A stretch of 64,000 nucleotides of DNA from Cellulomonas sp. P24 (GTDB lineage: Bacteria > Actinomycetota > Actinomycetes > Actinomycetales > Cellulomonadaceae), in contig NZ_JAJDFX010000002.1 in assembly GCF_024704385.1 (NCBI RefSeq), forward strand, positions 2,914,001-2,978,000, given 5' to 3'. A program made the translations under genes and the position numbers. The notes beneath the pieces are model-generated. The model was not told the DNA's origin. It ran no database searches and was given only the letters and a program-made list of their open reading frames with translations. Within the stretch, counting starts at the first letter, position 1. Each line of letters starts with the position of its first letter. Of the stretch, positions 1-8,912 are shown piece by piece.

Positions 1-1
1 C

Positions 2-37
2 TACGGGCGCGGGCTCATCTCGGTCCTCGTGATCTGA
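2..37 (+). CDS. C-terminal tail of an upstream gene (partial)
   Basis: The frame beginning at base 2 stays open for eleven codons (YGRGLISVLVI) and stops with TGA at 35-37. A 14-bp hairpin follows directly, as expected at the end of a gene. The fragment is too short to assign to a family. The call rests only on the open frame, the stop position and the terminator-like hairpin. Confidence 0.3.
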   Translation, partial: YGRGLISVLVI

Positions 38-38
38 C

Positions 39-74
39 GCGCCGGATCGACGGGACTGCTCGTCGATCCGGCGC
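39..74 (+). terminator. Hairpin after the partial upstream gene
   Basis: A perfect 14-bp inverted repeat (39-52 with 61-74) encloses an 8-base loop and starts two bases after a stop codon. No U-tract follows, which is usual for high-GC actinobacterial terminators. It separates the upstream gene from the permease. Confidence 0.6.
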
Positions 75-150
75 GGCTGCCGGTGCGCGGCGCCGTCTCA
101 GGGGCCTGGACGCGGTGATCCTCCTGTGAAGGTTCTGCCAGTATTTGCGC

Positions 151-1629
151 ATGGCAACCACCACACCCCCGAAGCCGGCGACCGCGCTCAGCGGGCTCGA
201 CCGCTACTTCAAGATCACCGAACGAGGATCGACCGTCGGTGCCGAGGTCCGCGGCGGCCTCGTGACCTTCTTCACGATGAGCTACATCATCGTGCTCAAC
301 CCGCTCATCGTCGGCACCGTCAAGGACGGGACCGGTCACTACCTCGGCGGCGGGACGTCGCCGAACCTCGCGATGGTCGCCGCCGCGACCGCGCTGGTCG
401 CCGGTGTGATGTCGATCGCGATGGGTGTCGGCGCGAACTTCCCGCTCGCGATCGCGACGGGGCTGGGCCTCAACGCGTTCGTCGCGTACTCGATCGCGTC
501 CCTGCCGGGGATGTCGTGGCAGGACGCGATGGGCCTGGTGGTGATCGAGGGCATCGTGATCCTCGCGCTGGTGCTCTCCGGGTTCCGGGAGGCCGTCTTC
601 AAGGCGGTGCCGCACGAGATGAAGATCGCGATCAGCGTCGGCATCGGTCTGTTCATCGCCTTCATCGGCGTCGTCGACTCCGGGTTCGTCCGGATCCCCG
701 CGAGCCACGCGACCCCCGTCGAGCTCGGCATCGGCGGCTCGCTCTCCTCGTGGCCGATCCTCGTGTTCGCCGTCGGGCTGGTGCTCGCGATCATCCTCAT
801 GGTGCGCAAGGTGAAGGGCGCGATCCTCATCGCGATCCTCGGGTCGACCGTCCTGGCCGTGATCCTTCAGGCGGTCGCCAAGATCGGTGCCCAGACCCCG
901 GACGGCAAGAACCCGACGGGCTGGGAGCTGAACGTCCCCGCGGTTCCGCACTCGTTGGTGTCGCTGCCGGACTTCGGCCTGCTCGGCAAGTTCTCGCTCT
1001 TCGGGTCGGTCGGCAAGGTCGGGATCACGGCGGTCGCGCTGTTCGTGTTCTCGCTCGTCCTGACGGACTTCTTCGACACGATGGGCACGATGGTCGCGAT
1101 CGGCAGCGAGGCGGGGTTGCTCGACGAGAAGGGCAACCCGATCAACACCAAGCAGATCCTGGTGGTCGACGCCGTTGCCGCGGCCGCGGGTGGCCTGGGC
1201 AGCGTCTCGTCGAACACCGGGTTCATCGAGTCCGCCGCGGGCGTCGGCGACGGCGCGCGGACGGGCCTGGCGTCGGTGGTCACCGGCGCGGCGTTCCTGC
1301 TGGCGACGTTCCTGTCCCCGATCGTCGGGATGGTCCCGTCGGAGGCCGCGACCCCGGCGCTCGTCGTGGTCGGGTTCCTCATGGTGATGCAGGTCTCGGG
1401 GATCGACTGGAAGAACATCGAGCTCGCGATCCCGGCGTTCCTCACGCTGATCGTCATGCCGTTCACCTACTCGATCACGTCGGGGATCGGCGCGGGCTTC
1501 ATCAGCTACGTCGTCATCAAGCTCGCGGTGCGCAAGGCTCGCGACGTCCACCCGCTCATGTGGGGCGCGAGCATCCTGTTCGTGGTCTACTTCACGCTCG
1601 GTCCGATCAAGGCCGCGCTCGGCATCTGA
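151..1629 (+). CDS. NCS2-family purine (guanine/hypoxanthine-type) permease
   Basis: This is a polytopic inner-membrane transporter of about 492 residues, matching the AzgA/GhxP branch of the NCS2 (nucleobase:cation symporter 2) family. Family features include the early ANFPLAIATGLGLNAF segment, corresponding to the AxxPGxGLNA region, and DFFDTMGTMVAIGSEAG in the middle, followed by SSNTGFIESAAGVGDGARTG. Both are substrate-site regions in AzgA-type carriers. Hydrophobic helices run through the whole length. I chose ATG at 151; a TTG at 145 is in frame but less likely. The gene stands alone between two hairpins. Purine is the inferred substrate. The exact base (adenine, guanine or hypoxanthine) cannot be told from sequence. 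Confidence 0.9.
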   Translation: MATTTPPKPATALSGLDRYFKITERGSTVGAEVRGGLVTFFTMSYIIVLNPLIVGTVKDGTGHYLGGGTSPNLAMVAAATALVAGVMSIAMGVGANFPLAIATGLGLNAFVAYSIASLPGMSWQDAMGLVVIEGIVILALVLSGFREAVFKAVPHEMKIAISVGIGLFIAFIGVVDSGFVRIPASHATPVELGIGGSLSSWPILVFAVGLVLAIILMVRKVKGAILIAILGSTVLAVILQAVAKIGAQTPDGKNPTGWELNVPAVPHSLVSLPDFGLLGKFSLFGSVGKVGITAVALFVFSLVLTDFFDTMGTMVAIGSEAGLLDEKGNPINTKQILVVDAVAAAAGGLGSVSSNTGFIESAAGVGDGARTGLASVVTGAAFLLATFLSPIVGMVPSEAATPALVVVGFLMVMQVSGIDWKNIELAIPAFLTLIVMPFTYSITSGIGAGFISYVVIKLAVRKARDVHPLMWGASILFVVYFTLGPIKAALGI

Positions 1630-1634
1630 CCCGA

Positions 1635-1665
1635 CCGCACCGGCGACCGTGCGTCGCCGGTGCGG
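1635..1665 (+). terminator. Terminator after the purine permease
   Basis: A perfect 13-bp stem (1635-1647 with 1653-1665) and a 5-base loop begin six bases after the permease stop codon. Confidence 0.75.
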
Positions 1666-1768
1666 GGTCGATGGTCGTCCGGTCGGGGTGGGGGCCTCGA
1701 CCGGACGGCCTCGGCGCCTCGTCCGCCGCCGGCCACCCGCGGACCCCACCGGAGGGAAGGTTCCCGAC

Positions 1769-3076
1769 ATGCGCATCTCGGTCATTGGCTGTGGCTATCT
1801 CGGAGCGGTGCACGCGGCGGCGATGACCGCGCTCGGTCACGAGGTCGTCGGGGTCGACGTCGACGCGGCGAGGATCGCCGCGCTGTCGGACGGCCGTGCG
1901 CCGTTCTACGAGCCCGGGCTCCCGGAGCTCCTCGCGGAGACGTCGGCGACCGGACGGCTGCGCTTCACGACGGACCTCAGCCAGATCGCCGGCTGCGCGG
2001 TCCACTTCGTGTGCGTCGGGACCCCGCAGAAGCACAACGAGTTCGCTGCGGACCTGACGTACGTCGACACGGCGTTCGAGGGGATCGCCGCCTACCTCGC
2101 ACCGGGTGACGTCGTCGTCGGCAAGTCGACCGTGCCGGTCGGCACCGCCGAGAGGCTGGCCCGGGGGCTCGAGGAGGTCGGGGCCACGCTGGTGTGGAAC
2201 CCCGAGTTCCTCCGGGAGGGCTTCGCGGTCCAGGACACGCTGCACCCCGACCGGCTGGTGTACGGCCTGCCGGAGGGAGAAGCCGGCGAGCGTGGGCGAG
2301 CCGTGCTGGACGCCGTCTACGCGACACCGCTGGCCGAGGGCGTCCCGCTCGTGGTGACCGACTACGCGACCGCGCAGCTGGTCAAGGTGGCGGCGAACTC
2401 GTTCCTGGCGACGAAGATCTCGTTCATCAACGCGATGGCCGAGCTGTGCGAGGCGACCGGGGCCGACGTCACGGCCCTGGCGGACGCGATCGGTCACGAC
2501 GCGCGCATCGGGCGGAAGTTCCTCAACGCGGGGCTCGGGTTCGGGGGCGGGTGCCTGCCCAAGGACATCCGGGCGTTCATGGCCCGTGCCGGTGAGCTCG
2601 GTGTCGACCAGGCGTTGTCGTTCCTGCGGGAGGTCGACTCGATCAACATGCGGCGCCGGGTGCGCATGGTGGACCTCGCCCGTGAGGTGTGCGCCGGGTC
2701 GATCGTGGGTCGGCGCGTCGCAGTGCTGGGGGCGGCGTTCAAGCCCGACAGCGACGACGTGCGGGACTCCCCGGCGCTGTCGGTCGCCGCGCAGATGCAG
2801 CTCCAGGGCGCCCACGTGATCGTGACCGACCCGCAGGCGATCGAGAACGCCCGACGGGCCTGGCCGGACCTGGTGTTCGCCGAGACGGCCGAGGCCGCGG
2901 CGCAGGACGCCGACGTGGTGATCCTGGCGACCGAGTGGCGCGAGTACCGGGCGCTGGACCCGGTGCGGCTCGCCGGGCTGGTGCGGTCCAAGGCGATCGT
3001 CGACGGGCGGAACGTGCTCGACCCGGCGGCGTGGCGCGCCGCCGGCTGGACGTACCGCGCGCTCGGGCGACCGTAG
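1769..3076 (+). CDS. ugd: UDP-glucose 6-dehydrogenase
   Basis: This cytosolic enzyme oxidises UDP-glucose to UDP-glucuronate with two NAD+, supplying precursors for cell-surface polysaccharide. It has about 435 residues, the usual length. The N-terminus is a Rossmann NAD site (VIGCGYLGAVHA). The central GLGFGGGCLPKDIRAF holds the catalytic Cys and Lys. The last third is the UDP-binding domain (GAAFKPDSDDVRDSPA and the final DGRNVLDP). ATG at 1769 is preceded by GGAGGGAAGG at 1751-1760, which favours it over the upstream in-frame starts. The gene is monocistronic, with a strong hairpin after the stop. No glycosyltransferases adjoin it, so the end product cannot be named. A GDP-mannose or UDP-ManNAc dehydrogenase is a less likely alternative. 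Confidence 0.93.
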   Translation: MRISVIGCGYLGAVHAAAMTALGHEVVGVDVDAARIAALSDGRAPFYEPGLPELLAETSATGRLRFTTDLSQIAGCAVHFVCVGTPQKHNEFAADLTYVDTAFEGIAAYLAPGDVVVGKSTVPVGTAERLARGLEEVGATLVWNPEFLREGFAVQDTLHPDRLVYGLPEGEAGERGRAVLDAVYATPLAEGVPLVVTDYATAQLVKVAANSFLATKISFINAMAELCEATGADVTALADAIGHDARIGRKFLNAGLGFGGGCLPKDIRAFMARAGELGVDQALSFLREVDSINMRRRVRMVDLAREVCAGSIVGRRVAVLGAAFKPDSDDVRDSPALSVAAQMQLQGAHVIVTDPQAIENARRAWPDLVFAETAEAAAQDADVVILATEWREYRALDPVRLAGLVRSKAIVDGRNVLDPAAWRAAGWTYRALGRP

Positions 3077-3082
3077 CCCGTC

Positions 3083-3108
3083 GTCCGCGCCCGTCGGAGG
3101 GCGCGGAC
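3083..3108 (+). terminator. Terminator after ugd
   Basis: A perfect 10-bp GC-rich stem (3083-3092 with 3099-3108), a 6-base loop and a short T-containing tail (CGTTGT) lie six bases after the stop. Confidence 0.8.
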
Positions 3109-3158
3109 CGTTGTGCACGACCATGGCTGATCACCGGGGCGGCCGAGCCCCGGACTGG

Positions 3159-3177
3159 TCATTACCTAAGGTAATGA
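3159..3177. promoter_or_regulatory. Palindromic operator of the MarR-type regulator
   Basis: TCATTACCT-A-AGGTAATGA is a perfect 9-bp inverted repeat around one base. It ends 14 bases before the marR-type start codon. It is AT-rich in a GC-rich neighbourhood and lies where the core promoter should be (TAGACT at 3180-3185 is a possible -10). Autorepression by the encoded regulator is inferred. Confidence 0.75.
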
Positions 3178-3191
3178 CGTAGACTCACGGT

Positions 3192-3683
3192 ATGCGATCC
3201 TCCCGCCCGCCGACGCCCGACTCCGCCGCCACGGCGGAGCTCTCGACGCCGACGGTGTCGAGCTGCCGCCCCGGCACGCTCAGTGCCGAGCTCCGGATCT
3301 CGGTGAGCCGGCTGCACCGGCAGCTGCGGAGCCAGCGCGGCGAGGCCGACCTCTCCGACGGCCAGTACGCGGTCCTGTCGGTCCTCGACAAGCTCGGGCC
3401 GATGTCGCCCGGCGCGCTCGCGGACCACGAGCGGATGCGCCCGCCGTCGATGACCCGGACCGTCAACGCGCTCGACGAGCTCGGGCTCGTCCGCAAGTAC
3501 GAGCACCCGACCGACGGCCGTCAGGTGCTGGTCGCCGTGACCGAGGCCGGCGTGGCCGAGCTCCGCGAGACCCGCCGCCGTCGCGATGCGTGGCTGACGC
3601 GCCGGCTCAGCGCCCTCACGGCGGAGGAGCGAGCCCTGCTGGCCACGTCGAGCGAGCTCCTGCGCAGGATCGCGGCCGGATGA
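3192..3683 (+). CDS. MarR-family transcriptional regulator
   Basis: A 163-residue winged-helix repressor. After a 35-residue N-terminal extension come the dimerisation helix and the HTH (residues about 55-105, including LSDGQYAVLSVLDKLGPMSP and RPPSMTRTVNALDELGLV). The wing is RKYEHPTDGRQVLVAVTEAG, typical of MarR. A long C-terminal dimerisation helix follows. The gene lies 68 bases upstream of an MFS exporter in the same orientation, the usual layout for a drug- or metabolite-responsive repressor and its efflux pump. The palindrome just upstream is its likely operator. The possible -10 box sits so close to the ATG that the transcript could be leaderless. The ligand is unknown. Confidence 0.9.
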   Translation: MRSSRPPTPDSAATAELSTPTVSSCRPGTLSAELRISVSRLHRQLRSQRGEADLSDGQYAVLSVLDKLGPMSPGALADHERMRPPSMTRTVNALDELGLVRKYEHPTDGRQVLVAVTEAGVAELRETRRRRDAWLTRRLSALTAEERALLATSSELLRRIAAG

Positions 3684-3751
3684 CCACGACGCACCGGGCC
3701 GACCACGGCCTCCCGACGACCACGACACCACCCTGCCGGAAGTGGACCTGA

Positions 3752-5173
3752 GTGAACCCGACCTTCGCCTCCCTGCGGTTCCACAACTACCGCCTGTGGT
3801 TCGCGAGCGCCCTGGTCTCGAACATCGGGACCTGGATGCAGCGCGTCGCCCAGGACTGGCTCGTGCTCACCGTCCTCTCGGCGAACTCCGGGGTCGCAGT
3901 GGGCATCGTGACCGCGCTGCAGTTCGCGCCGGTCCTGGCGCTCTCGGCATGGGCCGGGGTGCTCGCGGACCGGGTGGACCGCCGGAAGCTCCTGGTGGCC
4001 ACGCAGGGTGGTCTCGGCATCCTCGGGCTCGGGCTCGGCGCCCTGGTCCTCAGCGGGCACGCCCAGCTCTGGCACGTGTACGTCTTCGCGGCGCTGCTCG
4101 GCTGCGTCGCGGCCGTCGACGGGCCGGTCCGGCAGACCTTCGTCGCCGAGCTCGTCCCGCCGGACAAGCTCTCGAACGCCGTCGGGCTCAACAGCGCGTC
4201 GTTCAACGCCGCTCGGCTGATCGGACCCGGTCTCGCCGGGCTGCTGATCGCCTGGGTCGGCACGGGCTGGGTCTTCATGATCAACGGCGTGACCTTCGGC
4301 GCGACGATCCTCGCGCTGCTCGTCATGAAGGTCGACCAGCTCCGGCGCCTGCCGAGCACGACCCGCGCCCGCGGTCAGATCCGGGAGGGGCTGCGGTACG
4401 TCCGCGGTCGCAGCGACATCGTCGTGATCATGGTGGTCGTCGGCGTGGTCTCCACCTTCGGCCTCAACTTCCAGCTCACGAGCGCGATGATGGCGCGCAC
4501 GGTCTTCGGCAAGGGGGCCGGCGAGTACGGCATCCTCGGCTCGGTGCTCGCGATCGGCTCGCTGTCGGGTGCGCTGCTCGCCGCGCGCCGTGAGCGTCCG
4601 CGTGTGCGGCTGGTCGTCGGCGCCGCGTTCGCGTTCGGGATCGCGAGCGGGGTCATGGCCCTGATGCCGACCTACGTCTCCTACGCGGTCGCCAGCATCC
4701 CGGTCGGTCTTGCCTCACTGACGATGATGACCGCCGCGAACTCGGCGATCCAGATGAGCACCCCACCCGCAGTACGAGGGAGGGTGATGGCGTTGTACAT
4801 GATGGTCTTCCTCGGGGCGACGCCCATCGGTTCGCCGATCGTCGGCTGGATCGGCGAGCAGTTCGGTGCACGCTGGTCGATCGGGATCGGCTCGATCACC
4901 GCGCTGCTCGTGGCCGGTGGCGCGGCGCTGTGGACGCGTCGACGCTGGAACCTGCAGGTGCAGTACCAGGTGCTCCACCGTCCGCACGTCCAGGTCGTGC
5001 ACGCCGACGACGAGCTCGTCGTCGGCGGCGGGCTCGTGGTGGGCGGGGTCGTCGTCGACGGGCTCGTCGGGGACGGGAGCGACGGCGACGTCACGGAGCG
5101 CGAGCTCGACGTCACGGAGCGCGAGCACGGGGTCGCGGCGCGGGACGCCTCGGGCGCGACCACGGCCGCCTGA
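3752..5173 (+). CDS. MFS transporter (probable drug or metabolite exporter)
   Basis: A 473-residue major facilitator of the 12-helix DHA3/EntS-like type. The N-terminus reads NPTFASLRFHNYRLWFASAL, a common opening of this group. The motif-A region between helices 2 and 3 is WAGVLADRVDRRKLL. About 60 C-terminal residues after the last helix are hydrophilic and valine/glycine/aspartate rich, with a short internal duplication (DVTERE twice). GTG at 3752 follows the MarR gene closely, so the two are probably co-transcribed and the pump repressed by that regulator. The substrate cannot be inferred. Confidence 0.88.
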   Translation: MNPTFASLRFHNYRLWFASALVSNIGTWMQRVAQDWLVLTVLSANSGVAVGIVTALQFAPVLALSAWAGVLADRVDRRKLLVATQGGLGILGLGLGALVLSGHAQLWHVYVFAALLGCVAAVDGPVRQTFVAELVPPDKLSNAVGLNSASFNAARLIGPGLAGLLIAWVGTGWVFMINGVTFGATILALLVMKVDQLRRLPSTTRARGQIREGLRYVRGRSDIVVIMVVVGVVSTFGLNFQLTSAMMARTVFGKGAGEYGILGSVLAIGSLSGALLAARRERPRVRLVVGAAFAFGIASGVMALMPTYVSYAVASIPVGLASLTMMTAANSAIQMSTPPAVRGRVMALYMMVFLGATPIGSPIVGWIGEQFGARWSIGIGSITALLVAGGAALWTRRRWNLQVQYQVLHRPHVQVVHADDELVVGGGLVVGGVVVDGLVGDGSDGDVTERELDVTEREHGVAARDASGATTAA

Positions 5174-5268
5174 GCGCCTCACGACCACGACAGCACGGGT
5201 GGTCGTCCGGTCCGCGGAGCGACGGCACCCCCGACGGGTGGTGCACCGCAGCCTGAGGGCCGCCGACG

Positions 5269-6507
5269 TCAGGCGGTGACGGGAGCCACGCGCGTGAGTG
5301 CCCGGCGGCCGGCCGCGACGGCGACCCCGCCGAGCACCAGCAGCACCGGGATCAGCAGGAACGCGGTGTGGGTGCCGACGGCGTCCGCGACCGCACCGAG
5401 GAGGAACGGGGCGACGGCGAGCGCGCCGCCGGCGGCGAACGACGAGCGCGCCTGTGCGGCGTCGGGACGGCCGGCAGACGCGCGCAGCACGAGCACGACG
5501 CCGATCGGGTACTGGGCACCGTAACCGAGGCCGGCGACGACGAGGCCGGCCATCGCGAGAACGGGTGCCGTTGAGAGCCAGAAGATCAACCAGCCCACCC
5601 CGGCGAGCCCGAACGAGCCGATCAGGAGCGACTCCGGCGACAGGTGCAGCGAGAGCGGGCTCAACGTGAAGCGCGCGACGCACATCCCGGCGACCAGCGC
5701 GGTGACGGCGGCCGACGCCATGCCGGCACCCATCGAGGTCTGCGAGCGCAGCATGTCCGAGGCCCAGTAGGTCGTCGCGTTCTCGATCGCGACCGCCATG
5801 ACCAGGGCCGCCATGAAGAGCCAGAAGGCCAGCGAGAACCCGCCGCGGTGGGGTGCGGCGACCGGGGTGGTCGCGCTCGACCCGGCGTCCGCCGGTCGGA
5901 TGGCGGGCGGCGGGTCGATCGCGACGACCCGCGGGAGCCGGCTGACGAGGGCCACCGTGGTCAGGACGAGGACCGCGGTCGCCCCGACGGCCGGTCGCCA
6001 GCCGAGGCCGAGGCTCACCGCGAGCCCGAGGGCGAGCGGTGCGAGCAGGCCGACCATCGCCCCGACCCCGTTGGCCTCGGTCAGCGCGGCGCTGCTCGCC
6101 TCGTGGTGGTGCACGGCGAGGGCGGGCTGGGCCGCGGAGATCATGAGGCTGCCGCCGACGCCGATCACGAGCGTCGCGGGGAGCGTCATGGCGAGCGTGC
6201 GGCCGCTCACGAGGAGGGCGAGGCCGACGATCAGCACGACGCCGCCGAGGCGAAGGACGTTGCGGCGCCCGATGCGCGGGTTCAGGTAGCCCGTGAGGAA
6301 GCCGCTCGCGGCCGTGCCGGCGGCGAGCGCGGTCCCGTGCAGACCGGCCTCCGCCCGCGAGATGCCCTGCTCGGTGGCGATCAGCGGGATCGCCGGCGAG
6401 AAGCTGTACAGGAACCAGCCCCAGGTCGTGAAGGTCGAGTACAGCGCGACGGTCACGCGGTCGCGCTGCAGGCGCGGCGCGGGGAGGGCGGCGGTCGTGT
6501 CAGACAA
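5269..6507 (-). CDS. MFS transporter downstream of serC
   Basis: A 412-residue 12-helix major facilitator. The first helix reads YSTFTTWGWFLYSFSPAIPLI. The predicted start is TTG at 6507, overlapping the serC stop by eight bases, so translation is probably coupled to serC. This genetic link suggests transport of an amino acid or related metabolite, but that is inference only. It ends convergently with the neighbouring MFS gene, about 95 bases apart. The two MFS proteins are not close copies of each other. Confidence 0.82.
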   Translation of the reverse strand: MSDTTAALPAPRLQRDRVTVALYSTFTTWGWFLYSFSPAIPLIATEQGISRAEAGLHGTALAAGTAASGFLTGYLNPRIGRRNVLRLGGVVLIVGLALLVSGRTLAMTLPATLVIGVGGSLMISAAQPALAVHHHEASSAALTEANGVGAMVGLLAPLALGLAVSLGLGWRPAVGATAVLVLTTVALVSRLPRVVAIDPPPAIRPADAGSSATTPVAAPHRGGFSLAFWLFMAALVMAVAIENATTYWASDMLRSQTSMGAGMASAAVTALVAGMCVARFTLSPLSLHLSPESLLIGSFGLAGVGWLIFWLSTAPVLAMAGLVVAGLGYGAQYPIGVVLVLRASAGRPDAAQARSSFAAGGALAVAPFLLGAVADAVGTHTAFLLIPVLLVLGGVAVAAGRRALTRVAPVTA

Positions 6508-7633
6508 GGTGGTCGACCACGTGGTCGACGCAGGCGGTCAGGGCGCGGACGTCCTCGGGCTCGACTGCGGGGAACATCGCGACGCGGAGCTGGTTGCGGC
6601 CCAGCTTCCGGTAGGGCTCGACGTCGACGACGCCGTTCTCGCGGAGCGTGCGGGCGACCTGCGTCGCGTCGATCGCCGGGTCGAGGTCGATCGTGCCCAC
6701 GACGGGCGAGCGGTGGGCCGGGTCGGCGACGAACGGCGACGCCCAGTCGCGGGAGTCCGCCCAGCCGTAGAGGTGCCGGGCCGACTCGGCGGTGCGGTCG
6801 GCCGCCCACGTGAGCCCACCCTGGTCGAGCATCCACCTGAGCTGTTCCGCGAGGAGGACGAGGGTCGCGATCGCCGGGGTGTTGAGGGTCTGGTCCAGGC
6901 GCGAGTTCGTGAGCGCGGTCCGGATCGAGAGGAACTCCGGGATCCATCGGCCACTCGTCTCGACCTCCTCGAGGCGTGCGACGGCGGCGGGGGAGAGCGC
7001 GGCGAGCCAGAGGCCGCCGTCCGACGCGAAGCTCTTCTGCGGGGCGAAGTAGTACGCATCCGTCTCGGCGACGTCGACCGCCACACCACCGGCCGCCGAC
7101 GTCGCGTCGATCACGGTCAGCGCGCCCTGCTCGCGTGAGCCCGGGACGCGCCGGACCGGGGCGACGACCCCCGTCGAGGTCTCGTTCTGCGGCCAGGCGT
7201 ACACGTCGATGCCGTCCTCGAGGGTCGGGGACGCGAGCGTGCCCGGCTCCGCGGTGCGGACCGACGACGGGGAGAGGAACGGGGCGCGGGACGTGGCGGC
7301 GGCGAACTTCGAGCCGAACTCGCCGGACGCGCAGTGCTGGGCGCGCTCGCGCACCAGGCAGAGCGTCGCCGCGTCCCAGAACGCCGTCGAGCCGCCGTTG
7401 CCGAGGGCGATCTCGTACCCGTCGGGCAGCGCGAAGAACGCCGTGAGGCCGTCGCGGATCTCCCGGACGAGCGATCGCACGGGAGCCTGGCGGTGGGAGG
7501 TGCCGAGGAGCGACCTGCGCCGCCCCGCCAGGGCGTCGACGGCCGCGTCGCGGACCTTGCTCGGGCCGGACCCGAACCGTCCGTCCGTGGGCAGCAGGTC
7601 GGCAGGGATCACGATCCGGGGGGTGTCGGGCAC
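6500..7633 (-). CDS. serC: Phosphoserine transaminase
   Basis: A PLP enzyme converting 3-phosphohydroxypyruvate and glutamate to O-phosphoserine in serine biosynthesis, of the actinobacterial SerC type (377 residues). The N-terminus contains DGRFGSGPSKVR, the family substrate loop. The PLP lysine lies in YYFAPQKSFASDGG near residue 205. A C-terminal EPYRKLGRNQLRVAMFP segment is also characteristic. GTG at 7633 is chosen because the family begins just before this motif; the longer open frame upstream overlaps the divergent regulator. The gene is coupled to an MFS gene by an 8-base overlap. Confidence 0.92.
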   Translation of the reverse strand: MPDTPRIVIPADLLPTDGRFGSGPSKVRDAAVDALAGRRRSLLGTSHRQAPVRSLVREIRDGLTAFFALPDGYEIALGNGGSTAFWDAATLCLVRERAQHCASGEFGSKFAAATSRAPFLSPSSVRTAEPGTLASPTLEDGIDVYAWPQNETSTGVVAPVRRVPGSREQGALTVIDATSAAGGVAVDVAETDAYYFAPQKSFASDGGLWLAALSPAAVARLEEVETSGRWIPEFLSIRTALTNSRLDQTLNTPAIATLVLLAEQLRWMLDQGGLTWAADRTAESARHLYGWADSRDWASPFVADPAHRSPVVGTIDLDPAIDATQVARTLRENGVVDVEPYRKLGRNQLRVAMFPAVEPEDVRALTACVDHVVDHLV

Positions 7634-7813
7634 GTCCCTGAGGATAGTCGGGCGAGGGGGCTCGTGCCGCAGCGGTCCAGGGCCTGTCACGGCTCCGTCG
7701 CAGGGGACCGGCCCGGTCGGCGGGGCAGGTCGGGCCGGCGATGGGCACGCGCGTCGATGGACACGCACCGTAGCCTTGGCGCAGCGACGTCGGAACATGC
7801 GGAGGCAGTCACC

Positions 7814-8542
7814 ATGAGCGATCTGATCGATACGACAGAGATGTACCTGCGGACGATCTTCGAGATCGCCGAGGAGGGCATCACCCCGCTGCGTGCGCGG
7901 ATCGCCGAGCGGCTCGGGCACTCCGGCCCGACGGTCTCGCAGACGATCGCGCGGATGGAGCGCGACGGCCTCGTGGTCGTGAGCGGTGACCGCCACCTCG
8001 AGCTCACCGACGACGGCCGCGTCAAGGCGATGCGCGTGATGCGCAAGCACCGCCTCGCCGAGCGGCTGCTGACCGACGTGATCGGCCTCGAGTGGGAGCT
8101 CGTGCACGAGGAGGCCTGTCGCTGGGAGCACGTCATGAGCGACCGTGTCGAGCGTCGCCTCGTGGCCCTGCTCGACCACCCGCACCACTCGCCGTACGGG
8201 AACCCCATCCCGGGTCTCCAGGAGCTCGGCGACGACCGTCCCGGCGAGGAGTTCCTCGACGGGGTGGTCCCCCTGCTGTCCGTCGGCACCGTCGGCACTG
8301 TCGGCACTGGCGGCACCGTCGGTGCCGGTGAGGGTGCCGTGCAGGTCGTGGTCGCGCGTCTCGGGGAACCGGTGCAGACCGACGTCGAGCTGCTGTCGCG
8401 ACTCGCTGCCGCGGGCGTGCGTCCGGGCAGCGCGATCACGGTCGAGAGGTCGGACGGGCTGACAACTGTCGGTGAGCCCGGCGCGGCGACGGTGCTGGAT
8501 CTCCCGGACGACGTCGCGCGTCACATCTTCGTCCTCGCCTGA
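7814..8542 (+). CDS. DtxR/IdeR-family metal-dependent regulator
   Basis: A 242-residue metalloregulator. The N-terminal winged helix (residues 1-75) starts MSDLIDTTEMYLRTI. It is followed by the metal-binding and dimerisation domain with EACRWEHVMSD, supplying the Cys/Glu/His ligands matching Cys102, Glu105 and His106 of DtxR. Met10 is present. A C-terminal SH3-like FeoA domain is reached through a repetitive Gly-Thr-Val linker. With Fe2+ or Mn2+ such proteins repress iron uptake genes. ATG at 7814 is preceded by GGAGG. Two DtxR-type paralogues often occur in actinobacteria, so I cannot say whether this is the iron (IdeR) or the manganese (MntR-like) sensor; Cys at the ligand position favours iron. 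Confidence 0.9.
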   Translation: MSDLIDTTEMYLRTIFEIAEEGITPLRARIAERLGHSGPTVSQTIARMERDGLVVVSGDRHLELTDDGRVKAMRVMRKHRLAERLLTDVIGLEWELVHEEACRWEHVMSDRVERRLVALLDHPHHSPYGNPIPGLQELGDDRPGEEFLDGVVPLLSVGTVGTVGTGGTVGAGEGAVQVVVARLGEPVQTDVELLSRLAAAGVRPGSAITVERSDGLTTVGEPGAATVLDLPDDVARHIFVLA

Positions 8543-8754
8543 CGAACCACCGGGTCGGCCTGGGCTGAAGGTCCCAGGCGAGGTGCGACGACGCCGCGAT
8601 CGGGCCGCGGCGCGGGCGACATGAGAAAGTTCTCCGTGACCTGAGCGTGACAATCGCACGAACCCTCAGGTACGGTCGTCCTGCTCCTCGGAACCCTCCT
8701 CCGTGGGAGCCCGTGTGCGGAACGCCGAATCCTGCCGCCGCATCCGGTTCCGTA

Positions 8755-8900
8755 CGACCTGCCGGCAGGGGCGGGGGACCCAATTCTGGGTACTGGAAAC
8801 AGTGCCCTTGGGGTGAAGCCGGGCGGACGTCGATCTTGACGGCCGGCCGGCCGGGTGTATCTCCCACCCGAACCCGACAGCTCACCCCGTAGGCGTACCG
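8755..8900 (+). ncRNA. c-di-AMP riboswitch (ydaO-yuaA type)
   Basis: The leader of the NlpC/P60 gene contains the hallmarks of the ydaO-yuaA class. These are a GGGGGACCCA core near 8774, TTGGGGTGAAGCCGGGC near 8809-8825, and toward the 3' end CGAACCCGACAGCTCACCCC-GTAGGCG at about 8870-8896. In actinobacteria this RNA typically precedes cell-wall hydrolase genes and turns expression off when cyclic di-AMP is high. Both boundaries are approximate. The promoter probably lies in 8630-8700. The same arrangement (riboswitch, short spacer, GTG start) is known from streptomycete rpf and NlpC/P60 genes. Confidence 0.88.
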
Positions 8901-8912
8901 GAGAGGTACCGC

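Noticed and set aside
1-1785. Long open frame on the minus strand across the permease gene (594 codons)
   Set aside because: It is Asp/Arg-rich shadow coding caused by GC third-position bias opposite the permease. No domain can be seen.
1607-3124. Long minus-strand frame over ugd (505 codons)
   Set aside because: Same shadow effect. The plus frame is an evident dehydrogenase.
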